From: Bacteroidales bacterium
Lineage (GTDB): Bacteria > Bacteroidota > Bacteroidia > Bacteroidales > GWA2-32-17
NCBI GenBank assembly: GCA_013314715.1
Contig: JABUFC010000015.1
Span: forward strand, 1-58,195
Reading direction: 5' to 3'
DNA: 58,195 nucleotides
The number at the start of each line of letters is the position of its first letter. Within the stretch, counting starts at the first letter, position 1. A program made the position numbers and the translations under genes. The notes below the pieces were generated by a model. The model was not told the DNA's origin, searched no databases, and saw only the letters and a program-made list of their open reading frames with translations. Below, piece by piece: positions 44,564-52,691 of this stretch.

Positions 44564-45325
44564 TTGAAAATAACTTTTCTTGGTACTGGTACATCTCAGG
44601 GGGTACCTGTTATTGCGTGCGATTGTGATGTTTGTAAATCAAATGATTTGCACGATAAACGCTTACGCTCGTCCGTAATGATAGAAGTTGCTGGTAAAGT
44701 TATTGTTATTGATACAGGACCCGATTTTCGACAACAAATGTTGCGCGAAAATGTTAAGAAATTAGATGCGATATTATTTACACACGAACACAAAGATCAT
44801 ATTGCCGGTTTAGACGATATTCGTTCGTTTAATTGGCTTTATAAAAAACCAATGGATATTTATGCCGAAAAGAGAGTGCTCCATGCTTTGCAAATTGAAT
44901 ACTCATACGTTTTTGCTGAAGACAAATATCCTGGTATCCCTCAGATGACCTTACACGAAATTAACGAAAATCCATTCTTTATTGACCATATAAATATTAT
45001 TCCTATACGAGCATTACACTATAAATTGCCTGTTTTAGGTTTTCGCATTCATAATTTTGCCTACATTACCGATGCAAATTTTATAGAAGAAAAAGAATTA
45101 CAAAAGGTTAGGGGAGTAAAATGCTTTGTAATTAATGCGTTACGTAAAAAAGAACATATTTCACACTTTAATTTGCAGCAAGCAATAGAAATAGCTAATA
45201 AAGTTGGTGCTGAGCAAACATATTTAACTCATATTAGTCATTTAATGGGATTTCATCACAAAATTAATGCTGAACTACCTAAACATATTAGAATGGCATA
45301 CGACGGACTTGTTTTAACTTTGTAA
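44564..45325 (+). CDS. MBL-fold metallohydrolase (PhnP-like)
   Basis: A 253-aa metallo-beta-lactamase-fold protein: FLGTGTSQGVPVIAC near the start, metal ligands in FTHEHKDHIAGLDD (HxHxDH), Asp in ITDANF, and His in THISHLMGFH. The N-terminal CDCDVC cluster is typical of PhnP-like members, which cleave cyclic phosphodiesters. The start is a TTG at 44564. The conserved fold begins at once. The substrate is not predictable. The next gene converges, its stop 1 nt away. Confidence 0.87.
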   Translation: MKITFLGTGTSQGVPVIACDCDVCKSNDLHDKRLRSSVMIEVAGKVIVIDTGPDFRQQMLRENVKKLDAILFTHEHKDHIAGLDDIRSFNWLYKKPMDIYAEKRVLHALQIEYSYVFAEDKYPGIPQMTLHEINENPFFIDHINIIPIRALHYKLPVLGFRIHNFAYITDANFIEEKELQKVRGVKCFVINALRKKEHISHFNLQQAIEIANKVGAEQTYLTHISHLMGFHHKINAELPKHIRMAYDGLVLTL

Positions 45326-45326
45326 A

Positions 45327-46004
45327 CTATTGCGTTCGCACCAAAAGTCCAGGGTAAATTTCAATAATTATATCATTAGCATTAAGCTCATTATCAAAAT
45401 AAGGTAAAGGAATATTGTTTAAATAAAAATAAGGTCCCCATTCGTCATTAATTATTAACATTTGATAATATGGATAAATTGACCATTCGTATGGATTTAA
45501 AATATTTTGTTGAATTATTGTATCTAATATAGTATCAATTTGGGTTTTAACTTGGTTGTTTTCTGTATATGCAATGTGTCTTATGACTTTATTTTCGAAA
45601 TAATTAAAATCTACATAATTAATTTTAGAAAAAGTTATAGCATCTAAACGTTGTAATTTATGGTTTTGATATTTAAAATATAAATAATGTTCCAACGAGC
45701 TTAAAGTAGTATCAATATTTTGAAGTGTGCTATCCCAGCTGCATAAACGCCACATAAGTTTATAACAATAACCATCATTATCGTAATCGGCAATATACTC
45801 TTTTATGTTTATTTGAGGACTAAAAGCTGGGTGTAATTTAATCCATTCAATGTTAATAGGTACAAAAAATCTAATATTTTTAATTTGATTTTTTTTTATA
45901 TATTCATGATTAATAATAACTTTAGAATTTTGTGCGTAGCATTTAAAAAAAAGATTAGTTAAAGTAAATAATAAAATAATATTTATTAATATTCTGTATA
46001 TCAA
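45327..46004 (-). CDS. Exported protein of unknown function
   Basis: A 225-aa protein with an N-terminal hydrophobic signal (about 5-23, ending FFKCYAQ), so it is probably exported, or a lipoprotein if the Cys in FKC is used. The rest has many Tyr, Asn and Asp residues (IADYDNDGYCYKL, WRLCSWDS, YFDNELNANDIIIEIYPGLL) and may be beta-rich. I recognise no family. It is the last of three small exported genes on the minus strand, 2 nt after the small lipoprotein gene. Confidence 0.6.
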   Translation of the reverse strand: MIYRILINIILLFTLTNLFFKCYAQNSKVIINHEYIKKNQIKNIRFFVPINIEWIKLHPAFSPQINIKEYIADYDNDGYCYKLMWRLCSWDSTLQNIDTTLSSLEHYLYFKYQNHKLQRLDAITFSKINYVDFNYFENKVIRHIAYTENNQVKTQIDTILDTIIQQNILNPYEWSIYPYYQMLIINDEWGPYFYLNNIPLPYFDNELNANDIIIEIYPGLLVRTQ

Positions 46005-46006
46005 TA

Positions 46007-46189
46007 TTATTTATTTTTATGAAGTGTGTCTGGTGAGATAATACGCATTGAGTCTTTTTCTTCTAAATTTTTAACAACAGGATCACGTTCTTCAATAATT
46101 TTAACTTTAGAAGGAGGAGTCGTTCTACAAAAATTAAATAATATAAAAAGAACTATAAAAATGCTAAAGATGATAATTTTATTCTTCAT
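46007..46189 (-). CDS. Small lipoprotein, 60 aa
   Basis: The start is placed at the ATG at 46189 (MKNKIIIFSIFIVLFILFNF followed by Cys), giving a lipoprotein signal with Cys21. An upstream ATG at 46258 would add a basic leader and hide the signal. The mature part is about 40 charged residues (EERDPVVKNLEEKDSMR). It overlaps the previous gene by 11 nt, suggesting coupled translation. The function is unknown. Confidence 0.55.
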   Translation of the reverse strand: MKNKIIIFSIFIVLFILFNFCRTTPPSKVKIIEERDPVVKNLEEKDSMRIISPDTLHKNK

Positions 46190-46646
46190 CTTTTTCTCCT
46201 TGCTTTTCGTCGTTTTCAGCGGCTTTTGCTTTACTTTGTTTACTTTCTGGCGAATCATTTGTACTTACTCTTCGTAAAACACCTTCGAGTTGGAACCCTG
46301 GTGTTTTATATCCGGCTTCTTCTTTTTTATCGGTAAAGAAAACACGTCCTTGTATATTGTATTGAATACCCATATCATCATCATGTAAAAGACTGTCTTC
46401 TGTGCTTTTAGTTAAATAAACAGAGAAGTTAGAGAATCCCCACTTTTTAAATTTCCATTTACAATTCCACTCTTCGTATTCTTCTTTTTTATCGGTTTTA
46501 TATACAACAATATCGGCATCTTCGGGTTTATCTACAACCAGCAATACCAAATTGGCATCACCTGGATGTGTCATTTCTATAACCGTTTGATTTTTAGCTA
46601 TATACGACACTAACAGGCTAAGAAATATAAATAAAAAAATTTTCAT
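46179..46646 (-). CDS. Exported DUF6150-like protein
   Basis: A 155-aa protein with a signal peptide (MKIFLFIFLSLLVSYIAKNQ). Residues about 25-100 contain the pattern DADIVVYKTDKKEEYEEW, KWKFKKWGFSNF and VYLTKS, resembling the small DUF6150 family found in Bacteroidota (a tentative match). The C-terminal 40 residues are highly charged and repetitive. It begins the three-gene exported set, with a TAAATTTG box on the minus strand at 46679 to 46672. The function is unknown. Confidence 0.55.
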   Translation of the reverse strand: MKIFLFIFLSLLVSYIAKNQTVIEMTHPGDANLVLLVVDKPEDADIVVYKTDKKEEYEEWNCKWKFKKWGFSNFSVYLTKSTEDSLLHDDDMGIQYNIQGRVFFTDKKEEAGYKTPGFQLEGVLRRVSTNDSPESKQSKAKAAENDEKQGEKDEE

Positions 46647-46737
46647 ATATAAAACTCAATTATTTTCTGAACAAATTTAATACTTAAAAAAATAAATTTC
46701 AATAGGTATATACGAATATTTTTTAACTTAGTTTTGT

Positions 46738-46881
46738 TTATTTTATTGTACATCTATTTTGGCAACTGTTACATGTTGAATTTTTCTTAGAATGAAAAAA
46801 TTGCCATGTTTTTTTTATTGCGTACATATACGAAACGATAATAATAAAAATACCAATAAAATCGAAAATTATAGTAGCCAT
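46738..46881 (-). CDS. FeoB-associated Cys-rich membrane protein, 47 aa
   Basis: This small gene starts inside the end of feoB (ATG at 46881, feoB stop at 46869, 13-nt overlap). It has one transmembrane helix (IIFDFIGIFIIIVSYMYAI) and a short basic C-terminus with the pattern C-N-S-C-Q-N-R-C. That layout matches the FeoB-associated Cys-rich membrane proteins that follow feoB in many bacteria and are thought to handle Fe(II) at the exit of the channel. It is short for automated gene finding. Confidence 0.75.
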   Translation of the reverse strand: MATIIFDFIGIFIIIVSYMYAIKKTWQFFHSKKNSTCNSCQNRCTIK

Positions 46882-49322
46882 GTTAAAATATTTTTAGTTA
46901 AAAAAGCTATAAACCAAGCTAACGAAGTTGTAAATATAATTTCAAATATAGCCCATTTCCAATTGTCAGATTCTTTTTTTATGGCAGCAATAACTGCTAC
47001 ACAAGGAAAGTAAATTAAGACAAACATTAAAAAGGCGAATATTGTTGGAATTGAAAATAAAATATTGCCGTCGCTGTCTTTAGCTTTTAAAATAGCTTGG
47101 TTAAGTGATGTTTGATTGTTACTTAAATCATTTTCATTAAACAAAACAGCCATGGTGCTAACAACCACTTCTTTACCTGAAATTCCGGTGAGTAAGCTAA
47201 CAGTAATACGCCAATCGAACCCGAGAGGTGCCATTATGGGTTCAATTGTTTTACCAATTTGACCTAAATATGAGTATTGAATATTATATTGTTTATAGGC
47301 AATATATAACTTATTTAAATCTTGTTTTTGTTCAGATGAAAGAATTTTATTGTGAATTTGTTGCTCAATTTTATGAATTTGTGGCTTATTTTTGGGACTA
47401 AAAGGATAATAACTTAACGTCCATATAATTATAGAAGCAACTAAAATAATGCCCGACATTTTTTTTAAGTATTGTTTGGCTTTTTGCCACATATGACGTA
47501 ATAAATTGCGGGAAGTAGGAATACGATAGGGTGGCAATTCCATCACAAATGGGACTTCATTTTTCTTAAAAAAAGTTTTTTTAAACAATAATGAAATAAT
47601 ACCAGCCAATAATATTCCAACAATATAAATGAGAAAGATAACCGTTCCTGCATGATGATTAAAAAATGTGCTAGTAATTAAAATATAAATAGGCAAACGT
47701 GCACTACATGACATAAAGGGGTTGATAAGCATTGTAACGATTCTATCATTTCTGCTTTCGATTGTTCGGGTAGCCATTATAGCGGGCACATTGCAGCCAA
47801 ATCCCATAAATAATGGGATAAACGATTTGCCATGTAAACCAATGATGTGCATTACTTTGTCCATAATAAAAGCTGCACGAGCCATATAGCCTGTATCTTC
47901 CATTATGGCAATAAAAAAGAAAAGAAGTAGGATATTAGGTAAAAATACAAGAACTCCCCCAACACCATTAAAAATTCCATCAATAAGTAAATCTTTAAAA
48001 ATACTATCTGGTAAGTTATTGTTTGCAAGTGTACTTAAAAGTTCGACTGCTTTTTCAATCCACATCACTGGATATTGCCCAATAAAAAAGGTTCCTTCAA
48101 AAGTTAGCCATAATAAAGAGAAAAATATAGGAAGTCCCAAATAGCGGTTAATGAGTACTTTATCTATTTTTTTTGAAATTTGTTTTAGCGGTTGCTTATT
48201 TTTTTTGTAGGTTTCTTTAAGTGCACCTTCAATAAACCCATATTTTGCATCGGTAATAATAGTCTCTACTGATTCTCCGAAATCTTTTTCTAAATGTTTT
48301 ATTTGACGTTCGACAATTTGTTTTATCTCTTTGTAATTAGGGCATTTGTTTATAATATTTTCTATGTCTTTATCTTTTTCGAGTAATTTTAATGCAACAT
48401 AACGCGAAGAATAACGATCAAGAAAACTACGATTTTTTTTAAGTTCGTTTTGTATGAGTTCTATTGCATTTTCTATGTTTTCGCCATAATAAATATGGAT
48501 ATGCCGGTATAATGAGTTTTTATCTTCGTATATTTCAATTACTTGATCAAAAAGTGCAAATATGCCTCGTCCTTTTGAGCTAACTGTTGGTACCATTGGA
48601 ATACCTAGCATTGCCCCTAGCTTGCTATAATTAAAATGGTCGCCTTTTTTTTCAAGTTCGTCAAACATATTTAAAGCGACCACAACGCGCATATCCATAT
48701 CAATAAGTTGTGTGGTGAGGAATAAATTACGTTCTAAATTTGAACTATCGATTACGTTAATTATAACGTCGGGTAATTCGTTCATTAAATGATTGCGTAC
48801 ATATAATTCCTCAGGCGTATAAGCAGCAAGTGAATATGTGCCAGGTAAATCAGTAATTTCAAAAATATAATTTTTATATCGATAGGTTCCTTTTTTTAAA
48901 TCAACTGTAACGCCACTATAATTGCCTACATGTTCTCTTAGTCCAGTACAATAGTTAAATAAAGTTGTTTTGCCAGAATTTGGATTGCCTACCAATGCAA
49001 CATGAATGGTGTGCGATTTTTCTCGCAATGTTGGTATTTCTTCTAATATTTGTTCAAAAGTAGTAGCATTGGGGTTTCTAATATTTAGTTCTTGATTAAA
49101 GTATTCTACTTCAATTAATGATGCTTCGCTTTTTCGTAATGTTACTTCTGAATCCATTACTTTAAAAGCAATAGGATCGTTGAGCGGAGCTTGTTGTAAA
49201 TATTCTACAATTTTACCCTTAACGAACCCCATTTCGAGAATACGTTTACGAAAACTACCACGTCCTTTAACTCTAATAATAATCGCCTTTTCGCCAGGTT
49301 TTAATTCCGATAGTAGCATCAA
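46869..49322 (-). CDS. feoB: FeoA-FeoB fusion, ferrous iron transporter
   Basis: An 817-aa protein. Residues 1-75 are a FeoA SH3-like domain (SELKPGEKAIIIRVKGRGSF). From about 100 comes the FeoB G domain with GNPNSGKTTLFN (G1), DLPGTYSL (G3) and ALNMFDE (G4), then a helical spacer and a membrane region with two Gate motifs (GFGCNVPAIMATRTI and SGKEVVVSTMAVLF). It imports Fe(II), mainly in low-oxygen habitats. Fusion of FeoA to FeoB is common in Bacteroidota. A TATTTTTG box lies upstream (minus, 49344 to 49337). Confidence 0.95.
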   Translation of the reverse strand: MMLLSELKPGEKAIIIRVKGRGSFRKRILEMGFVKGKIVEYLQQAPLNDPIAFKVMDSEVTLRKSEASLIEVEYFNQELNIRNPNATTFEQILEEIPTLREKSHTIHVALVGNPNSGKTTLFNYCTGLREHVGNYSGVTVDLKKGTYRYKNYIFEITDLPGTYSLAAYTPEELYVRNHLMNELPDVIINVIDSSNLERNLFLTTQLIDMDMRVVVALNMFDELEKKGDHFNYSKLGAMLGIPMVPTVSSKGRGIFALFDQVIEIYEDKNSLYRHIHIYYGENIENAIELIQNELKKNRSFLDRYSSRYVALKLLEKDKDIENIINKCPNYKEIKQIVERQIKHLEKDFGESVETIITDAKYGFIEGALKETYKKNKQPLKQISKKIDKVLINRYLGLPIFFSLLWLTFEGTFFIGQYPVMWIEKAVELLSTLANNNLPDSIFKDLLIDGIFNGVGGVLVFLPNILLLFFFIAIMEDTGYMARAAFIMDKVMHIIGLHGKSFIPLFMGFGCNVPAIMATRTIESRNDRIVTMLINPFMSCSARLPIYILITSTFFNHHAGTVIFLIYIVGILLAGIISLLFKKTFFKKNEVPFVMELPPYRIPTSRNLLRHMWQKAKQYLKKMSGIILVASIIIWTLSYYPFSPKNKPQIHKIEQQIHNKILSSEQKQDLNKLYIAYKQYNIQYSYLGQIGKTIEPIMAPLGFDWRITVSLLTGISGKEVVVSTMAVLFNENDLSNNQTSLNQAILKAKDSDGNILFSIPTIFAFLMFVLIYFPCVAVIAAIKKESDNWKWAIFEIIFTTSLAWFIAFLTKNILTWLL

Positions 49323-49425
49323 ACAGTAGATTTATGCAAAAATATGGCATTCTTTTACTTTAAACTATACCCAAAACTAGGTATTTTTAGCTTCATGCTT
49401 TTTTAATGAATTTAAAAATCTTATG

Positions 49426-49433
49426 TACATTTG
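49426..49433 (+). promoter_or_regulatory. -7 box of the ABC exporter operon
   Basis: TACATTTG fits TAnnTTTG, 16 nt before the ATG at 49450, divergent from the feoB promoter. Confidence 0.5.
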
Positions 49434-49449
49434 CAGCAAATAATAAAAC

Positions 49450-50397
49450 ATGTCAAGTTTATTAAAAATTGATTCTATATCGAAAGCATATACGAATAAA
49501 GTAGCTTTATCGAATGTTTCATTTAATGTAGAAGAAGGTAGCATTTTTGGATTGCTGGGTCCAAATGGTGCAGGAAAAACTACGTTAATACGTATTATAA
49601 ACCAAATTACAATTCCCGATGAAGGACACGTTTATTTAAAAGATCATTTAATACAGAGTAGAGATATTATACAATTTGGTTATTTGCCAGAAGAACGTGG
49701 TTTATACAAAAAAATGAAAGTAGGAGAACAGGCTTTATATCTTGCTCAATTAAAAGGTATGCCTCGCAAAGATGCATTAAAAGAATTAAAAAAATGGTTC
49801 GATAAATTTGATATAGCTGCTTGGTGGGATAAAAAAGTTGAAGAATTATCGAAAGGAATGCAGCAAAAAGTACAATTTATTATTTCTGTGTTGCATAAGC
49901 CATCGGTTTTAATTTTTGATGAGCCATTTTCAGGTTTTGACCCTATAAATACCAATCTTATTAAGCAAGAACTACTTCATATGAAAAATGAAGGTGTAAC
50001 CATTTTGTTATCTACCCACAATATGGCTTCGGTTGAAGAATTATGCGACGAAATTGTGCTCATTAATTCTTCAAAAAATGTATTAAATGGTAAAGTAAGT
50101 GAAATAAAGCAACTCTATAAAGAGCACCTATACGAAGTAGAATTTAATGGTTTTGTCAATATTATTGAAATGGCTCATCGCTATCAATACGAAATAATAA
50201 GCCATATAGAAACCAACCAAGTTCATAAAATTGTACTACGTTTGCTCGACAAAGAAGTTCATACTAATACACTTATTAAGGCTTTACTCGACGTTGGAAC
50301 CATGGTTTCATTTAAAGAACTTTTACCTACCATGGACGAAATATTTATTAAAGTTGTAAATCAAACTAAAGATTCAGTTAAATATGAAGAAAATTAA
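49450..50397 (+). CDS. ABC transporter ATP-binding protein (NatA-like)
   Basis: A 315-aa ATPase with Walker A GPNGAGKTT (about 35-43), signature LSKGMQQKVQF, Walker B VLIFDEPFSGFDP and H-loop STHNMASVEE. A C-terminal extension after about 215 is found in NatA/DrrA-type exporters. It powers the membrane protein encoded by the next gene, with which it overlaps by 14 nt. The family exports sodium, drugs or lipids. The substrate is unknown. Confidence 0.9.
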   Translation: MSSLLKIDSISKAYTNKVALSNVSFNVEEGSIFGLLGPNGAGKTTLIRIINQITIPDEGHVYLKDHLIQSRDIIQFGYLPEERGLYKKMKVGEQALYLAQLKGMPRKDALKELKKWFDKFDIAAWWDKKVEELSKGMQQKVQFIISVLHKPSVLIFDEPFSGFDPINTNLIKQELLHMKNEGVTILLSTHNMASVEELCDEIVLINSSKNVLNGKVSEIKQLYKEHLYEVEFNGFVNIIEMAHRYQYEIISHIETNQVHKIVLRLLDKEVHTNTLIKALLDVGTMVSFKELLPTMDEIFIKVVNQTKDSVKYEEN

Positions 50398-51718
50398 ATT
50401 AATTATATATCGCGAGTATATAACTCGTATCAGAAAAAAATCGTTTATAGTAATGAGTTTACTCGGACCGATATTAATGGCTGCATTGTTTGTAGTACCG
50501 GTGTGGGTAACATCGTTAGAAGATGAAGAAGATAAGCTTATCGCTGTTGTTGATAGTTCGCATTTATTTCGTCAACTTTTACCCGAAACTGAAAAAATTC
50601 ATTTTCTTTATTTAGAAAATTATAGTCTCGAAAAAGCTGAAAAAGAGATGACCAAAAATCATTACTATGCTGTTTTATATATTCCATCTAGTATATTATC
50701 GAGTCCTATTGTTACACTTTCGTCACCCAAGCAACCTAGTTTATCATTAAGAATGCACATTATATCGTCATTAAAAAGCCAAATAGAAAGTTTTAAACTG
50801 ATTAAAAAAAATATTGACCCTGAGGTTATTCAGTCAGTGAAAACCGATGTAAAAGTAGGAGTAGTAAAACTGAATGACGATGGTACACGTGAAGAAAAAT
50901 CGTCTGATATGCAAATGATACTTGGTTTTATTGGTGGTTTACTTATATATATGTTTATTTTTATGTATGGTGCTCAAGTTATGCGTGGAGTTATTGAAGA
51001 AAAAACAAATAGAATAGTCGAAGTTATTATATCATCGGTTAAGCCATTTCAACTTATGATGGGTAAAATTATTGGAATTGCAATGGTAGGGCTAACGCAA
51101 TTTATTATTTGGGGGATACTTACATTTACCTTAATAAGTATAGCTTCTTCGTTAATAGTAAAAGATAAAGATATATTCAAACAACAAGTACAAAGCGTTA
51201 GCATTATGAATAAAGCCAATAACAACAACTCGAATATTCATGCAGACTTTTCAGAAGATGAGGTTTCGGCTATTTTCAAATCATTAAATCAGATCGATTT
51301 TGGAGTAATGATAGGTTCATTTTTATTCTTTTTTATTTTCGGTTATTTAATGTATTCGGCTTTATTTGCGGCTATTGGAGGAGCTGTAGATAATGAGGCA
51401 GACACCCAACAATTTATGTTACCTATAACTATTCCGCTTATACTTTCTATAGTCATGATGTCAAATATAACAACTAATCTCGAAGGACCTATTGCATTTT
51501 GGTTTTCAATTATACCTCTTACAAGTCCCGTGGTTATGATGATGCGAATTCCTTTTGGTGTACCATGGTCAGAAGCTATTTTATCAGGAACTTTATTGAT
51601 TGTAACATTTATTTTTACTACATGGTTGGCTGGAAAAATATATAAAACCGGTATTCTACTTTATGGTAAAAAAGTTACTTATAAAGATTTATATAAATGG
51701 ATTAAAATGAATAATTAA
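50384..51718 (+). CDS. ABC-2 type permease (NatB-like)
   Basis: A 444-aa protein with one N-terminal helix (about 23-45), a large extracytoplasmic domain (about 46-175) and five or six helices in the second half, with the ABC-2 signature VMRGVIEEKTNRIVEVIISS and GKIIGIAMVGLTQF. The large loop between helix 1 and the rest is typical of NatB/YhaP exporters. It overlaps the ATPase gene by 14 nt. Confidence 0.88.
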   Translation: MKKIKLIIYREYITRIRKKSFIVMSLLGPILMAALFVVPVWVTSLEDEEDKLIAVVDSSHLFRQLLPETEKIHFLYLENYSLEKAEKEMTKNHYYAVLYIPSSILSSPIVTLSSPKQPSLSLRMHIISSLKSQIESFKLIKKNIDPEVIQSVKTDVKVGVVKLNDDGTREEKSSDMQMILGFIGGLLIYMFIFMYGAQVMRGVIEEKTNRIVEVIISSVKPFQLMMGKIIGIAMVGLTQFIIWGILTFTLISIASSLIVKDKDIFKQQVQSVSIMNKANNNNSNIHADFSEDEVSAIFKSLNQIDFGVMIGSFLFFFIFGYLMYSALFAAIGGAVDNEADTQQFMLPITIPLILSIVMMSNITTNLEGPIAFWFSIIPLTSPVVMMMRIPFGVPWSEAILSGTLLIVTFIFTTWLAGKIYKTGILLYGKKVTYKDLYKWIKMNN

Positions 51719-51739
51719 GAATTTGAATAAAATAAAGAT

Positions 51740-52663
51740 ATGAATTGCGCGGTTATTGATTTAGGTACGAATACTTTTAATTTACTTATTGCGAATGCGG
51801 TCAATGGAAGAATGAATGAAATAATTCGCGAAAAACGAACAGTAAAAATAGGCAAGGGAGGGTTAAACAATAATATTATTGCATCAGATGCATACAAAAG
51901 AGCCATTGAAGCAATTAAAGAATATGCTAATTTGATTCAACAATACCATGTACACCGCACTAAAATAATAGCCACATCAGCATTTAGAACAACTGAAAAC
52001 GGACCGCAATTAGCTTCCGAAATAGAGAACATTATTCATTCTACTGTTGAAATTATTGATGGAAATAAAGAAGCAGAATATATCTATTATGGTATTCGTG
52101 AAGCGGTTCCATTAACCGATAAAAAAGTCTTAATGTTAGATATTGGAGGTGGAAGTAACGAATTGATTATTGCTAATAAAGAAAAAATATTTTGGAAAGA
52201 AAGTTATAAATTAGGAATTTCACGATTAATTGAACATTTTCATCCTAATGACCCAATGACGCCTCAAGAAATTGAACAAATTGCATTGTTTATTCGAAAC
52301 GAATTAGCCACTTTAAAAACAGCATTAGAAAGTTATCCCACCAACACTTTAGTTGGATCATCGGGCTCGTTTGATACTATCAGCAATATATTACATTTTA
52401 AGCAAGTAGGAAAACCTTTAGATTTATCGCAGACCTGGAATGCTTTAAACATTATGCAATTTGGACGTTTGCTCGATTTGTTAATTATATCGTCATCTGA
52501 ACAACGTAAGGACATTCAAGGTATGGACATGAGCCGTCTTGAGATGATTCCTATTGCAGCTTTGTTTATTCGCATTGTACTTGAGTTTTTTAAATGCCAG
52601 TATGTATTTCATTCTGCTTATGCCATTAAAGAAGGAGTTTGGTTTCAAACTTTTTTAAAGTAA
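51740..52663 (+). CDS. Ppx/GppA-family phosphatase
   Basis: A 307-aa protein with the actin-fold phosphate motifs DLGTNTFNLLI (about 7-17) and LDIGGGSNELI (about 135-145), and SAFRTTENG in between. It hydrolyses polyphosphate or the 5' phosphate of pppGpp. At about 300 aa it is the short form without the C-terminal HD domain. It lies 21 nt after the ABC permease gene, so it may be on the same transcript. Confidence 0.9.
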   Translation: MNCAVIDLGTNTFNLLIANAVNGRMNEIIREKRTVKIGKGGLNNNIIASDAYKRAIEAIKEYANLIQQYHVHRTKIIATSAFRTTENGPQLASEIENIIHSTVEIIDGNKEAEYIYYGIREAVPLTDKKVLMLDIGGGSNELIIANKEKIFWKESYKLGISRLIEHFHPNDPMTPQEIEQIALFIRNELATLKTALESYPTNTLVGSSGSFDTISNILHFKQVGKPLDLSQTWNALNIMQFGRLLDLLIISSSEQRKDIQGMDMSRLEMIPIAALFIRIVLEFFKCQYVFHSAYAIKEGVWFQTFLK

Positions 52664-52691
52664 ATGTGGAATGATCAATAAATGTAACTAT

